Positions 46,795 through 56,540 of a stretch of DNA of 64,000 nt are shown here, piece by piece. The translations under genes were made by a program, and so were the position numbers. The notes under the pieces were generated by a model. It was not told where the DNA came from, did no database searches, and saw only the letters and a list, made by a program, of their open reading frames with translations. The stretch is from Gaiellasilicea sp963761905 (lineage in GTDB: Bacteria; Actinomycetota; Thermoleophilia; Gaiellales; Gaiellaceae): positions 496,001 to 560,000 of the forward strand of contig CAVXIQ010000006.1 of assembly GCA_963761905.1 (NCBI GenBank), in the 5' to 3' direction. Every line of letters starts with the position of its first letter. Positions within the stretch are counted from its first letter, which is position 1.

Positions 46795-47255
46795 TCGAGG
46801 GCATCCTCAGGATCCCGCTTCGCCGCTTCGAGGACGAGCGGGGCTGGTTCACCGAGCTGATGCGCGCCGGAGCCTTCCCGAAGCCCTTCCGCCAGTCCAA
46901 CCTCGTCTCGTCGCGACGCGGGGTCGTGCGCGGGCTGCACTTCCACGAGCGCGGACAGGACGATCTCTTCGCGTGCGTGCGCGGGATGGTGCGCGTCGTC
47001 GTGCTCGACCGGGAGAGCGGCGAGACGTTCACCGAGGACATCGGCGACGACAATCCCGTCGGCATCTACATCCCGGGGATCCACGCTCACGGCTACGAGG
47101 CGCTGACCGACTGCCTCTTCCTCTACCACGTGACCGAGGAATACGACGCGGACAATCCCGACGAGCACGGGCTCTGCTGGGCCGATCCACGCGTGAAGCA
47201 CCTCTGGAGCACGCCGACGCCGATCCTCTCGCCGCGCGACCTCGCAGCTTGCTGA
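46791..47255 (+). CDS. rmlC: dTDP-4-dehydrorhamnose 3,5-epimerase
   Basis: A 154-residue cupin. FEDERGWFTELMR, VVRGLHFHERGQDD (catalytic His), FACVRGMVRVVVLDRES and IYIPGIHAHGYEAL are the RmlC landmarks. It epimerises C3 and C5 of dTDP-4-keto-6-deoxyglucose. It is shorter than the usual 180 residues. ATG 46791 overlaps the rmlA stop (ATGA), and the rmlD start lies inside its last codons. Confidence 0.88.
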   Translation: MIEGILRIPLRRFEDERGWFTELMRAGAFPKPFRQSNLVSSRRGVVRGLHFHERGQDDLFACVRGMVRVVVLDRESGETFTEDIGDDNPVGIYIPGIHAHGYEALTDCLFLYHVTEEYDADNPDEHGLCWADPRVKHLWSTPTPILSPRDLAAC

Positions 47256-48025
47256 TCACGGGAGCCGGGGGGCAGCTCGGTACGGCGCTCCGGGAGGAGT
47301 TTCCCGACGCGGTTGCGCTGACCCGGGCGGAGTGGGACGTCGCCCTGCCGGCTCCGGCGTCGCTCGTGCGGCCCGACATCGTCCTCCATGCGGCGGCCTG
47401 GACGGACGTCGACGGGGCGGAGGGTGATCCGCAGGGCGCCGCGGCGGTGAACGTCGGGGGCACCGCCAATGTCGCAGAGCTCGGTGCGCCGCTCGTCTAC
47501 TTCTCCTCGGACTACGTCTTCGACGGACGCAAGCGCGAGCCGTACGTGGAATCGGACGGCCCGAGTCCGATCTCTGCCTACGGCCGCTCGAAGCTCCACG
47601 GCGAGGCGGCGGCGGGCGACGGCTCGTGGATCGTGCGCAGCTCCTGGCTCTTCGGGCCGACCGGCCACAATTTCGTCCGGACGATGCTGCGGCTTGGCGC
47701 GGAGCGCGACGAGGTCTCAGTGGTCGACGATCAGCACGGCTCGCCGACCTACGTCGGGCATCTGGCGTCCGCGACGCGCGAGCTGCTCGAGCGACCACCG
47801 GGGATCTGGCACGTCACCGCCGAGGGGGAATGCACCTGGGCCGAGTTCGCCGCGGCGATCTTCGCGGAGGCCGGGCTCGATTGCCGCGTGCGGACGATCA
47901 CGACCGCCGAGCTCGGTCGACCGGCGCCTCGTCCGGCGTTCTCGGTGCTGCGAAGCGAGAAGGACGCGCCGGCGCTCCCGCACTGGCGAGAGGGGCTCCG
48001 CGCCTGCCTCGACCGGCTCGCGTAG
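47249..48025 (+). CDS. rmlD: dTDP-4-dehydrorhamnose reductase
   Basis: A 258-residue short-chain reductase. It starts with LLITGAGGQLGTALREEF at TTG 47249, within the end of rmlC, since no ATG or GTG precedes the Rossmann motif. It has VLHAAAWTDVDGAE, VYFSSDYVFDG and YGRSKLHGE (Tyr-x3-Lys), and RPAFSVLRSEK near the end. It makes dTDP-L-rhamnose with NADPH. Confidence 0.9.
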   Translation: MLITGAGGQLGTALREEFPDAVALTRAEWDVALPAPASLVRPDIVLHAAAWTDVDGAEGDPQGAAAVNVGGTANVAELGAPLVYFSSDYVFDGRKREPYVESDGPSPISAYGRSKLHGEAAAGDGSWIVRSSWLFGPTGHNFVRTMLRLGAERDEVSVVDDQHGSPTYVGHLASATRELLERPPGIWHVTAEGECTWAEFAAAIFAEAGLDCRVRTITTAELGRPAPRPAFSVLRSEKDAPALPHWREGLRACLDRLA

Positions 48026-48033
48026 CGGTTCCG

Positions 48034-48505
48034 GTGGCCCGCTACTCGTTCTTGACGACCTGGGGGCTCGACGCCCCGCTCGAGGAGGTCTGGGAGGCAA
48101 TTCACGCGACGGAGCAGTGGCCCGACTGGTGGGCCGGCGTCAAGGTTGCGGAGCGGGTCACTGGACGGCGCGGGCGACGGGGTCGGGTCGGTTCACCGCT
48201 ACGTCTGGCGGAGCCGGCTGCCGTACGACATCGAGTTCCGGATGCGAACGACCCGCGTCGAGCCGCCGTTCCTCCTCGAGGGCGACGCGGACGGTCAGCT
48301 TCGCGGGACGGGTCGCTGGCGGCTCTGGGCCGGGCATGGCACCGCAGTCACCTACGAATGGGAGGTCGAGACCACGATTCCATGGATGAACGCCATCGCC
48401 CCACTCGGGCGGCCCGTGTTCCGCTGGAGCCACGATCACGTGATGCGAAACGGCGGTCGCGGCCTCGCGCGGCTGCTCGGGGCGAAGCTGCTCGTCTGCA
48501 GGTAG
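48034..48505 (+). CDS. SRPBCC/polyketide-cyclase-like protein (one frameshift)
   Basis: About 155 residues once the frame is joined. GTG 48034 begins VARYSFLTTWGLDAPLEEVWEAIHATEQWPDWWAGV, the first helix-grip of a START-like fold, and after a break near 48160 the sequence continues with GDGVGSVHRYVWRSRLPYDIEF to a Cys-Arg end at 48505. The fold binds hydrophobic ligands; no ligand can be named. It sits between rmlD and rmlB and is probably co-transcribed with them. Confidence 0.7.
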
Positions 48506-48647
48506 CTCCTCCGCGAGGCCGCGTCGGTCCACCAGCCCCCAACGGGGGAGCGAGGCCCCCACTCGGAACGCTATCCACCAAGAGTGCTGCGCCGGGTCAC
48601 AGATCTGTGCCGGATTCGCAACCTCCGCGTGTCGCTAGGCTGCCCCG

Positions 48648-49652
48648 ATGCGCGTCCTCGTCACCGGCGGTGCCGGCTTCATCGGCTCGAACTTCGCTCG
48701 CTACTGGTGCGAGAACCACGCTGACGATCGCGTGATCGTGTACGACCTGCTCACCTACGCCGGCGATCGCACGAATCTCGCCGATCTGGGAGATCGGATC
48801 GATTTCGTCCAGGGCGACATCGGTGACGCCGAGCTCGCCGGCAGCACATTGAGGACGCACGAGATCGACACGATCGTGAACTTCGCGGCCGAGTCGCACA
48901 ACAGCCTGGCCGTTCTCGATCCGACGTTGTTCTTTCGCACGAATGTGCTCGGGACTCAGATCCTGCTCGAGGCGGCGAGGCAGCACGGTATCGAGCGCTT
49001 TCATCACGTCTCGACCTGCGAGGTGTACGGCGACCTCGCGCTCGACAGCGACGAGGTCTTCACCGAGGAGACGCCGTACCAGCCGCGCACGCCGTACAAC
49101 GCCTCGAAGGCCGGCGCCGACCATGCGGTTCGTGCCTACAGCGAGACATACGGCCTCCCCGTGACGATCACGAACTGCTCGAACAACTACGGGCCCTACC
49201 AGTTTCCCGAGAAGGTGATTCCGCTCTTCGTCACCAACGCGCTCGACGACGTCCCGCTGCCGATGTACGAGTCGACGGCGAACAAGCGCGAATGGCTGCA
49301 CGTGCTCGACCACTGTCGCGCGATCGAGCTCGTGCTCGAGAGCGGCCGGATCGGCGAGACGTACAACGTCGGCTCAGGAGTCGAGAAGAGCATCGGGGAG
49401 ATCGCAGAGCTCGTACTGGAGCTGACGGGAAAGCCCGAGAGTCTGAAGACGATCGTGCCGGATCGACCCGGGCACGATCGCCGCTACCTCCTCGATTCGT
49501 CCAAGCTCCGCTCCGAGCTCGGCTGGGAGCCGACGATCGAGTTCGAAGCCGGGCTCGAGCAGACGGTGCGCTGGTACGAGACCCACCGAGAGTGGTGGGA
49601 GGCGATGAAGGGTCGTGCCCCGATCGTCGAATCGGCCTGGGCGGTTCGCTAG
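48648..49652 (+). CDS. rmlB: dTDP-glucose 4,6-dehydratase
   Basis: A 334-residue extended SDR. VTGGAGFIGSNFARYW binds NAD. VSTCEVYGDLALDS, YNASKAGADHAVRAY (Tyr-x3-Lys) and NCSNNYGPYQFPEKVIPLF are characteristic of RmlB. It converts dTDP-glucose to dTDP-4-keto-6-deoxyglucose, the second step of the rhamnose pathway, and is separated from rmlACD by the SRPBCC gene and a 142-base spacer. The stop overlaps the kinase gene end by four bases. Confidence 0.93.
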   Translation: MRVLVTGGAGFIGSNFARYWCENHADDRVIVYDLLTYAGDRTNLADLGDRIDFVQGDIGDAELAGSTLRTHEIDTIVNFAAESHNSLAVLDPTLFFRTNVLGTQILLEAARQHGIERFHHVSTCEVYGDLALDSDEVFTEETPYQPRTPYNASKAGADHAVRAYSETYGLPVTITNCSNNYGPYQFPEKVIPLFVTNALDDVPLPMYESTANKREWLHVLDHCRAIELVLESGRIGETYNVGSGVEKSIGEIAELVLELTGKPESLKTIVPDRPGHDRRYLLDSSKLRSELGWEPTIEFEAGLEQTVRWYETHREWWEAMKGRAPIVESAWAVR

Positions 49653-51097
49653 CCGTCGCCGCAGCTTCGCGCGGCCTCGCGGCGGAGCCGAGTGATCTCC
49701 TTCCGTTCGCCCTGCACAGCCTCTGAGCGATCGAGCAGAGCGAGCACGCCGTCGCAGTTGCCGAGCGCGAAGCGCGTGAACGCGAGGTTGTAGCTCGCAT
49801 ACGCCTCGGTGATGCTGCCGGAGCCCGCGAGCCCGGCGACCGATGCCTCGAGAAGCGGGAGCGCTCGCTCGAACTCGCTTTGCTGCATAAGCGCGAAGCC
49901 CTGATCGTTCAGCTGCGTGGGGCTTCCGCTCGGCACCGTGGGCTCCGGCTCGGTCGGAGGCGGCTCCGTCGTCGGCGCGGGCTCGGTGGTCGGCTCGGGT
50001 TGGGTGGTCGGCTCCGGCTGCGTTGTCGGCTCGGGCTGGGGCTCGGCCGCGGTCGTCACCGTCTCCACGATCGTCGTGCCCTCGAGCGTCACCGTTTCCT
50101 TGATCGTACGCGGCGAGGTGTCGGCGCTCTGTTGCGGATCGTCGTCTCCGAGCACCGCCGCGAACCCGATCCCGGCGAGCATCAGCGCGGCGAGTCCTGC
50201 AACGGCGAGCGGCAGCCGGTTCCGCGACCGCGCCGGCACGATCGCAGGAGGGACGTGTCCGATCGCTGTTCGGCCGGCGGCTGTGTCGAGCGCCTCCCTC
50301 AGCGCGTGGACGAGATCGGCGCAGGCGGCGAACCGGTCGCCGGGCTCCTTCGCGAGCCCCTGTGCGAGCACGTCGTCGACCTCGGCCGGCAGCTCCGGAT
50401 TGAGCGTCGAGGCGTTCGGAATCTCGCCCTGGACGTGCGCCGCTGCCTCTGCCGTGGGCGAGTCCATGGCAAACGGACGCTGCCCGGTGAGCAGCTCGAA
50501 CGCGACGACGGCGAGCGCGTAGCGATCGCTCGAGGGAGTCGCCTGCTCCCCGCGCGCCTGTTCGGGAGCGAGATAGCCGGCAGTCCCGAGCACGGTGCCG
50601 GCGGCCGTGAACGAGTCGAGGCCGACGGCGCTCGCGATCCCGAAGTCGGCGACTCGAACCTTCCCCGCATCGTCCAGGAGCAGGTTGGCAGGCTTGACGT
50701 CTCGGTGGACGATGCCGGCAGCATGGGCGGCGTCGAGTGCGGCGGCCGTCTGCCGCAGCCAGGCGAGGGCTCGTCCGGGCTGCTGGGCTCCCTCGGCCGA
50801 CACGCGGTCGGCCAGCGAGCCGCCCGGGAGGTACTCCATCACGATGTACGGGCGACTCTCGTGCTCGCCGACGTCGAAGATCGTGACGGTGTTCGGCGCG
50901 TTCGAAAGCCTTGCCGCCGCGAGAGCCTCGTGCGTGAAGCGTCTCCTGATCCCCTCGTCGTCGGCGAAGCGCTCGGCGAGCACCTTGACCGCGACGATCC
51001 TTCCCAGCACGCCGTCCTCGGCCCGGTAGATCTCGCCCATCCCGCCGCGTGCGATCCGCTCCGGTTGCCGGTAGCGCGGGGGCAGGATCTCGTTCAT
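49649..51097 (-). CDS. PknB-like Ser/Thr protein kinase with C-terminal extracellular region
   Basis: A 482-residue membrane kinase. The kinase domain spans residues about 10-270: IARGGMGEIYRAED (P-loop), VAVKVLAERF with the Lys, HRDVKPANLLL (catalytic loop), VADFGIASAVG (DFG) and GTAGYLAPEQA. A single TM, LAVAGLAALMLAGIGFAAVLG, lies near residue 300. It is followed by a low-complexity stretch of PEPTT repeats and a TPR-like C-terminus with two Cys. It phosphorylates Ser/Thr in response to an outside signal. ATG 51097 is preferred over an upstream start that adds a poor extension. Confidence 0.9.
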   Translation of the reverse strand: MNEILPPRYRQPERIARGGMGEIYRAEDGVLGRIVAVKVLAERFADDEGIRRRFTHEALAAARLSNAPNTVTIFDVGEHESRPYIVMEYLPGGSLADRVSAEGAQQPGRALAWLRQTAAALDAAHAAGIVHRDVKPANLLLDDAGKVRVADFGIASAVGLDSFTAAGTVLGTAGYLAPEQARGEQATPSSDRYALAVVAFELLTGQRPFAMDSPTAEAAAHVQGEIPNASTLNPELPAEVDDVLAQGLAKEPGDRFAACADLVHALREALDTAAGRTAIGHVPPAIVPARSRNRLPLAVAGLAALMLAGIGFAAVLGDDDPQQSADTSPRTIKETVTLEGTTIVETVTTAAEPQPEPTTQPEPTTQPEPTTEPAPTTEPPPTEPEPTVPSGSPTQLNDQGFALMQQSEFERALPLLEASVAGLAGSGSITEAYASYNLAFTRFALGNCDGVLALLDRSEAVQGERKEITRLRREAARSCGDG

Positions 51098-51226
51098 CGA
51101 GGGTGGGTGCCCCTGCCGCCCGAGAGGAAAACGCCTGGAACGAGGCGCAAGCATGAGTTGAAGGTTCGGTAAAGAAGCCTGGAGGCGGAGATGCCTTGCG
51201 CTAGCCTCAGCCGCGGAGGACTCACC

Positions 51227-52840
51227 ATGCGGCGCACGCTTCTCGCTCTCATCGCTTCAGGACTGATCGGAGCTGCGCTCATGGGCGCAGCGGTCGACGC
51301 GCGTGCTCGGACCGGCTCGGCCGCGCCGGCACCGGTCACCGCGACGACCTTTCTCCTGAGCGGTCGTGGGTGGGGTCACGGGGTCGGGATGAGCCAGTAC
51401 GGGGCGCTCGGCTTCGCAAACGAGGGCCGGACGCACCAGCAGATCCTGAGCCACTTCTATGCGGGCGCGACGCTCGGTCCGGCCCCGGTCGCGCAAGTGC
51501 GGGTGCTCCTGGCGGAGGCACGGCCAGCGCTCACCGTCTCCACGAAGGCGCCGTTTCGGATCCGCGACGTCTTCGGGAGGATCCACGCGCATCCCGCCGG
51601 GTCGCTCGAGCTCGGGCCGAAGCTCGAGGTGGTGGTGAACGGCGTTCCGACTCCGTTCAACGCTCCTCTCGTCCTGATCCCGGGCCGCTCGCCGCTCGAG
51701 CTGGGCGGCCTCGCCTACCGTGGCCGGCTCGAGGTCGCTCTCGCGGCGAAGAAGCTGACCGCGATCAACCTCGTCGGGCTGGAGGACTACCTCGCGGGCG
51801 TCGTTCCGCGCGAGATGCCGGCGGCCTGGCCTGCAGAAGCGCTGAAGGCCCAGGCCGTCGCCGCGCGCTCGTACGCGCTCGCACACCGGCTGGCGGGGAA
51901 GCCGTTCGATCTCTACGCGGATGTCCGAAGCCAGGTGTACGGGGGGATCGCGGCCGAGGATCTTCGGACGACCGCCGCGATCAAGGCAACGGCGGGCCGA
52001 GTGCTCCTCTACGACGGCAAGCCTGTCGACGCGCTCTTCCATTCGACCTCCGGGGGGCGAACGGTGTCGGCGGCCGAGGCGTTCGGATCCTCGGTTCCGT
52101 ACCTCGTGGCCGCGGACGATCCGCACAGCGCGCTCTCTCCCGTCGACCGCTGGGGGCCGACGGCGGTTCCGGAAGCCGCGATTCGGAAGGGACTCGCGCT
52201 TGCCGGCCCCGTCCTCGGGGTCCAGCTTGCGCGAGCCGAATCTGGTCGGGTTCGCACAGCGACCATCAAGACTGCGACCGGCTCGAAGTTGGTGCCGGCT
52301 GGCACCTTTCGTAGCGCCCTCGGGCTGCGCTCGACGTGGGTGACCGCGCTCGCGACGCTCTCGCTGACGCGACCGGGAGTCCCCGTCACCTACGGCCGCG
52401 GGGTGACGATCCGCGCGGCCGCGAGCGGTCTCAAGAACGTGGTGCTCGCCCAGCAGGTGAACGGCAGCTGGACCCAGGTTGCGACCCGGCCGGCGGGTGG
52501 CGCGTTCACCTTCACCGCGAAGCTGCTCGGTCCCTCGAGCTTCCGGCTCTCGACTGGGACGGTTGCCGGGCCGGTGCTCCAGGTGCCGGTCGCGCCGCTC
52601 GTCACGGCGACGCGGCAGGAGGGCGGGATCGGTGGCACCGTCCTTCCCGCCCGGGCCGGAACGAAGATCCAGGTGCAGGTGCTCGAGGGCGACGAATGGC
52701 TTCCCGCCGCTGAGGCGATCGCCGACGACGTCGGGAGCTTCTTCGCCGAGCTCGAGACCGTGGCGGGCACCTATCGCGTTCGAGTCGCTCCTGCCCGTGG
52801 TTTCGCCGAGGGGTTGAGCCCCCGGCTTCGGCTCGGATGA
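51227..52840 (+). CDS. secreted SpoIID/LytB-domain protein
   Basis: A 537-residue exported protein. Signal peptide RTLLALIASGLIGAALMGAA. The motif SGRGWGHGVGMSQYGALGFANEG is followed by the SpoIID core with GLEDYLAGVVPREMPAAWPAEALKAQAVAARSYAL and LFHSTSGGRTVSA. The C-terminal 150 residues form two Ig-like beta repeats. SpoIID proteins are lytic transglycosylases for glycan strands; outside spore-formers they act in cell-wall remodelling. Its stop overlaps the protease start (ATGA). Confidence 0.88.
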   Translation: MRRTLLALIASGLIGAALMGAAVDARARTGSAAPAPVTATTFLLSGRGWGHGVGMSQYGALGFANEGRTHQQILSHFYAGATLGPAPVAQVRVLLAEARPALTVSTKAPFRIRDVFGRIHAHPAGSLELGPKLEVVVNGVPTPFNAPLVLIPGRSPLELGGLAYRGRLEVALAAKKLTAINLVGLEDYLAGVVPREMPAAWPAEALKAQAVAARSYALAHRLAGKPFDLYADVRSQVYGGIAAEDLRTTAAIKATAGRVLLYDGKPVDALFHSTSGGRTVSAAEAFGSSVPYLVAADDPHSALSPVDRWGPTAVPEAAIRKGLALAGPVLGVQLARAESGRVRTATIKTATGSKLVPAGTFRSALGLRSTWVTALATLSLTRPGVPVTYGRGVTIRAAASGLKNVVLAQQVNGSWTQVATRPAGGAFTFTAKLLGPSSFRLSTGTVAGPVLQVPVAPLVTATRQEGGIGGTVLPARAGTKIQVQVLEGDEWLPAAEAIADDVGSFFAELETVAGTYRVRVAPARGFAEGLSPRLRLG

Positions 52841-54469
52841 GCCGCCCGGCTCGCCGCCGCCGCGCTCGTCGGGCTTGCGGTCGCGGTCGCGCTGCCGGCA
52901 CCAGCGGCCGCTGCGCGGTTCGCGATCGGAGTCGCCACGCCCGCTGCGATCCCCGCGCTTCAACGCGCCCTCGGCCCGGGCAGCGAAAGCCTTGCGCCGC
53001 TCCCCGCCGTGGTCGTCGAGCGGGCGGTCGCCCCCCGGCTGCGCGCGCTACCCGGCGCGACGTACGTGGAGCGGCTCGGAAGCCGAAGCCTCGCCTTTGA
53101 GGCCAACGATCCCCTCGCGCGCGAGCAGTGGCACCTGACCGCGAACCGCGCCTTCGATTTCTGGCCGGAGCTACCGCTCCTGCCGCCCGTCCGCGTCGCG
53201 GTGATCGACTCCGGGATCGACGCGGGCCATCCGGAGCTCAGAGACCGGATCGTCGAGGCGAAGAGCTTCGTCGGCTCGTCGGTTCGTGAGGACCTGACCG
53301 GCCACGGCACGTTCGTCGCCGGCCTGATCGCCGCAACGATCGACAACGCCGAGGGAGTCGCCGGCATGGCGCCGTCGGCAGAGCTGCTGATCGCCAAGGT
53401 CGTCGACGACAGCGGCTCGATCGACATCGAGTCGGAGGCGCGCGCGATCCGCTGGGCGGTCGACCAGGGGGCTCGCGTGATCAACATGAGCCTCGGCGGC
53501 GTCAGGGATCCTCGCGATGCGAGCCGCGACACGTACTCGCCGCTCGAGGAGGCGGCGATCGGCTACGCGACTCGTACGGGGGTCGTCGTCGTGGCGGCCG
53601 TTGGAAACAGCGACACCGCGCCGGCCCAGCCCTGGCCGTTCGCGAGCTACCCGGCGGCGCTTCCGCACGTCCTCGGCGTCAGCGCGCTCGCCCGGAACGG
53701 TTCCTCTCCGGCGTTCTCGAACCGGGACAAGATCTTCAACGACCTCGCGGCTCCCGGCCAGAGCCTCCTCTCCACCTTCCCGCGTGCCCTGACGGCGCCG
53801 TTCAAGGAGTGCGCCGAGCAGGGCTACTCGAGCTGCGGGCCGAGTGACTACCGGGAAGCCGAGGGCACGTCGTTCGCAGCGCCGCAGGTGAGCGCCGCCG
53901 CCGCCGCGCTGATCGCGGTCCGGCCGTTGCTCCGGCCCGAGCAGGTCACCGCGCTCCTGACCGGAACGGCGGCCGACGTCAACGCCGGAACCGGCTGCCG
54001 AGCCTGCGCGCTCCGCCGTGACGCGCTTACCGGCTGGGGGCGGCTCGACGTGACCGCGGCGCTTCGCGCGCTCGCCGGAACACTGCCGCCCGCGGACACG
54101 CGCGAGCCGAACGACGACCTGGGCGCGGAAGCAGCGCCGGTCTGGGGGCGGGTACAGCGGCTGCAGGCGACGCTCGACTACTGGGACGACCAGAACGACG
54201 TCTACGCGATCCGGCTCCGGCGCGGGCAGCCGTTCTACGCCAGCGTGCGCGGGCCTGCCGGCACCGACACGAACCTCGTCATCTGGCGGCCGGGCGCGAA
54301 GAGCATCGACGGCTTCGCCTCGCTCGGCCGCATGGCCGCTCAGTCGGCTCGGCCGGGCGCGCGCGAGTACCTCCAGTACCGAGCCCCGGCGCGAGGGATC
54401 TACTACGTCCAGGTCAAGCTCGGCTCGCGGGGCAGCGGCCGCTACAAGCTGACGATCGTCAAGGCGTAA
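52837..54469 (+). CDS. secreted S8 (subtilisin-like) serine peptidase (one frameshift at the start)
   Basis: About 543 residues. ATG 52837 overlaps the SpoIID stop. One extra C near 52847 throws the first codons out of frame; without it the start reads MSRRLAAAALVGLAVAVALPAPAAA, a good signal peptide. The triad is Asp in VAVIDSGIDAGHPELRD, His in GHGTFVAGLIAA and Ser in GTSFAAPQVSAAAAAL. The C-terminal region from residue about 430 has a PPC-like beta fold (DVYAIRLRRGQPFYASV). It probably works outside the cell, perhaps on the SpoIID partner or wall proteins. Confidence 0.87.
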
Positions 54470-54548
54470 ACCGGTCGAAACGGCTTGCGAGTCTCGGTTC
54501 GTGTTACATCAACGGAGCCAACCACGACCCCGAGAGAGGGCTGACGCT

Positions 54549-54902
54549 ATGCCGTATGTCGACGGGTTTCTCGTCGCAGTTCCCGAGGACAAGCTGACGG
54601 AGTACAAGAAGCTGGCTCGTAAGGCCGGCAAGATCTGGATGGAGCACGGGGCGCTTTCCTACGTCGAGTGTGTCGGCGACGACGTACCGGTCGGGAAGCT
54701 GACGTCCTTCACCAAGGCGGTGAAGCTCAAGGAGGGCGAGACGGTGATCTTCTCGTGGATCACGTACAAGTCGAAGCGCGACCGTGACGCGATCATGAAG
54801 AAGGTGATGGCCGACCCGAGGCTCGACGGCGACATGAGCACGATGCCCTTCGACGCGAAGCGGATGATCTTTGGCGGCTTCAAGCCCGTGATCGAGCTCT
54901 GA
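54549..54902 (+). CDS. DUF1428 (YbaA-like) protein
   Basis: A 117-residue protein from ATG 54549 (MPYVDGFLVAVPEDKLTEYKKLARKAG). It has WMEHGALSYVECVGDD and ends PFDAKRMIFGGFKPVIEL, the typical DUF1428 end, a ferredoxin-like (dimeric alpha/beta barrel) fold. The function is not known; such proteins are common as single genes. No operon partner. Confidence 0.88.
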   Translation: MPYVDGFLVAVPEDKLTEYKKLARKAGKIWMEHGALSYVECVGDDVPVGKLTSFTKAVKLKEGETVIFSWITYKSKRDRDAIMKKVMADPRLDGDMSTMPFDAKRMIFGGFKPVIEL

Positions 54903-54919
54903 TCTCTAGCCGCGCGGCA

Positions 54920-55564
54920 TCACTCGTCCAGTAGCTCGGATTCCGGTACCTCGCGCAGGACGCGGGCCGGGTTCCCGACGACGAGCGCGCGCGGCGGCAC
55001 GTCCTTCGTCACCACGGCGCCGGCGCCGACGAAGGCCTCCTCGCCGATCTCGACGCCCGGACAGAGGATCGCCCCGCCGCCCACCCGCGCACCGCGCCGG
55101 ATCGTCGGCCCCTTGATGTTCCCGAAACGCGCCTCGGTCCGGCCCATCCAGTTGTCGTTCGTCGTCACGACGCACGGCGCGATGAAGACGTTGTCCTCGA
55201 GAGTCGAGTAGGCGGTGATGTAGGCCTCGGCCTGGATCTTCGTCAGCGCCCCGATCGTCGTGTCGTTCTCGACGAGCGAGCCGCGGCCGACGACGACGTC
55301 GTCGCCCACGACCACCCGCTCGCGGATGCAGGACTGGTCGCCCAGGATCACGCGAGCTCCAACTGTCGTCCCGGCGAAGACGATCGCGCCGGTCGAGACG
55401 ATCGTGCCGTCTCCGAGCGTCGCGGGCGGGAGCGGCTCGCGTTTCGCGGTCGAGCGCGGTGAGAGCGTCGGCTGCTTGCCGACGACCGCGTTCTCCAGCA
55501 CCTTGACCCCCTCGCCGAGCACCGTGCCCGGATAGACCGTCGCCGTCGGGTGGATCTCAGCCAC
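54920..55564 (-). CDS. left-handed beta-helix acyltransferase, WbpD/WlbB-like
   Basis: A 214-residue hexapeptide-repeat protein with many isoleucine/valine turns such as GEGVKVLENAVVG, STGAIVFAGTTVGARVILG and GGAILCPGVEIGEEAFVGAGAVVTKDVPPRALVVGNPARVL. It most likely N-acetylates an amino sugar on a nucleotide. ATG 55564 overlaps the upstream oxidoreductase by eight bases. Position beside wecC, wecB and the Gfo/Idh gene suggests the UDP-GlcNAc(3NAc)A pathway (WbpD step). Confidence 0.8.
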   Translation of the reverse strand: MAEIHPTATVYPGTVLGEGVKVLENAVVGKQPTLSPRSTAKREPLPPATLGDGTIVSTGAIVFAGTTVGARVILGDQSCIRERVVVGDDVVVGRGSLVENDTTIGALTKIQAEAYITAYSTLEDNVFIAPCVVTTNDNWMGRTEARFGNIKGPTIRRGARVGGGAILCPGVEIGEEAFVGAGAVVTKDVPPRALVVGNPARVLREVPESELLDE

Positions 55565-56540
55565 GCTCTGCCGGCTCTCTCAGGGACTCCGTCAGCCGGT
55601 CGAGGGCGCGCACGACCGTGAGCCCGTCGCGCGCCTCGCGGTGGTCGCCCGGCCCTTCCGCCACGAGCCGCAGGAAGTGCTCGCACTCGAGCCGCAGCGG
55701 CTCGTCGTTCGCGATCTTCGGGCTGAAGATGTCGCCCGTGCGCGTGCGCCACTCGCCGTAGGTGCCCGCCGGCTCCCACGGCGCCTTCTCGTAGATGGTC
55801 ACCTTGCGCTCGAGCTCCATGTCGTCGAAAACGGCCATCTTCTCGTTCCCGACCACGGTCAGCTTCCGCATTTTGTGCGGGTCGAGCCAGGAGAGGTGCA
55901 TGTGCGCGATCTTCCCGCTCGGGAAGCGGAGGTAGCAGAAGACGACGTCCTCGACGCCGGGGTTGAGGAAGGCGTTGCCGTTCGCGACCGCCTCCTCCGG
56001 CTCCTCCCCCACGAGATAGAGGATCACCGAGAGGTCGTGGACGCCGAGCGACCAGAGCGCATTCTCGTCGCGGCGGATGATCCCGAGGTTCTGCCGGTTC
56101 GAGTAGACGCACAGGATGTCGCCGAGCTCCCCCGTCTCGACGAGCTCCTTCAGCTTCCGGACGCCCGGGTGGTAGAGCAGCAGGTGACCGGGCATCAGTA
56201 CGAGCCCGCGCTCCTCGGCCAGAGCGACGAGCTCCTCCATCTCGGCGCCCTTCATCGCCGGCGGCTTCTCGACGAAGACGTGCTTGCCGGCCTCGAGCGC
56301 CTGCTTTGCGAGCTCGTAGTGCGTCGGCACCGGCGTCGCGATCACGACCGCGGCGAGCTCGGGATCGGCGAGGAGCTCGGAGACGTCGGCGGTGACGCGT
56401 GCCTGTGGATGACGCGGCGCGAACTGGGCCCGAAGCTCGTCGGAGGCGTCGCAGAGCCACGTCAGCTCTGCCAGGTCGTCGAAGTTGCGGACGAGGTTCT
56501 TGCCCCAGTAGCCGAGCCCGACCTGACCCACGGTGGGCAT
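55557..56540 (-). CDS. Gfo/Idh/MocA oxidoreductase, WbpB/WlbA-like
   Basis: A 327-residue NAD-dependent sugar oxidoreductase. The N-terminus VGQVGLGYWGKNLVRNF binds NAD. AGKHVFVEKPPAMKGAEMEELV is the family EKP motif, and GVHDLSVILYLVG has the catalytic His/Asp. It is close to the enzymes that oxidise C3 of UDP-GlcNAcA before transamination. ATG 56540 overlaps the wecC stop by one base. The aminotransferase (WbpE step) that should act next is not in the window. Confidence 0.82.
   Translation of the reverse strand: MPTVGQVGLGYWGKNLVRNFDDLAELTWLCDASDELRAQFAPRHPQARVTADVSELLADPELAAVVIATPVPTHYELAKQALEAGKHVFVEKPPAMKGAEMEELVALAEERGLVLMPGHLLLYHPGVRKLKELVETGELGDILCVYSNRQNLGIIRRDENALWSLGVHDLSVILYLVGEEPEEAVANGNAFLNPGVEDVVFCYLRFPSGKIAHMHLSWLDPHKMRKLTVVGNEKMAVFDDMELERKVTIYEKAPWEPAGTYGEWRTRTGDIFSPKIANDEPLRLECEHFLRLVAEGPGDHREARDGLTVVRALDRLTESLREPAERG

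Noticed and set aside
48536..48548. Five-base C-run and G-run hairpin before rmlB as a terminator
   Set aside because: The stem is too short, there is no T-run, and alternative pairings are equally good in this GC-rich spacer.
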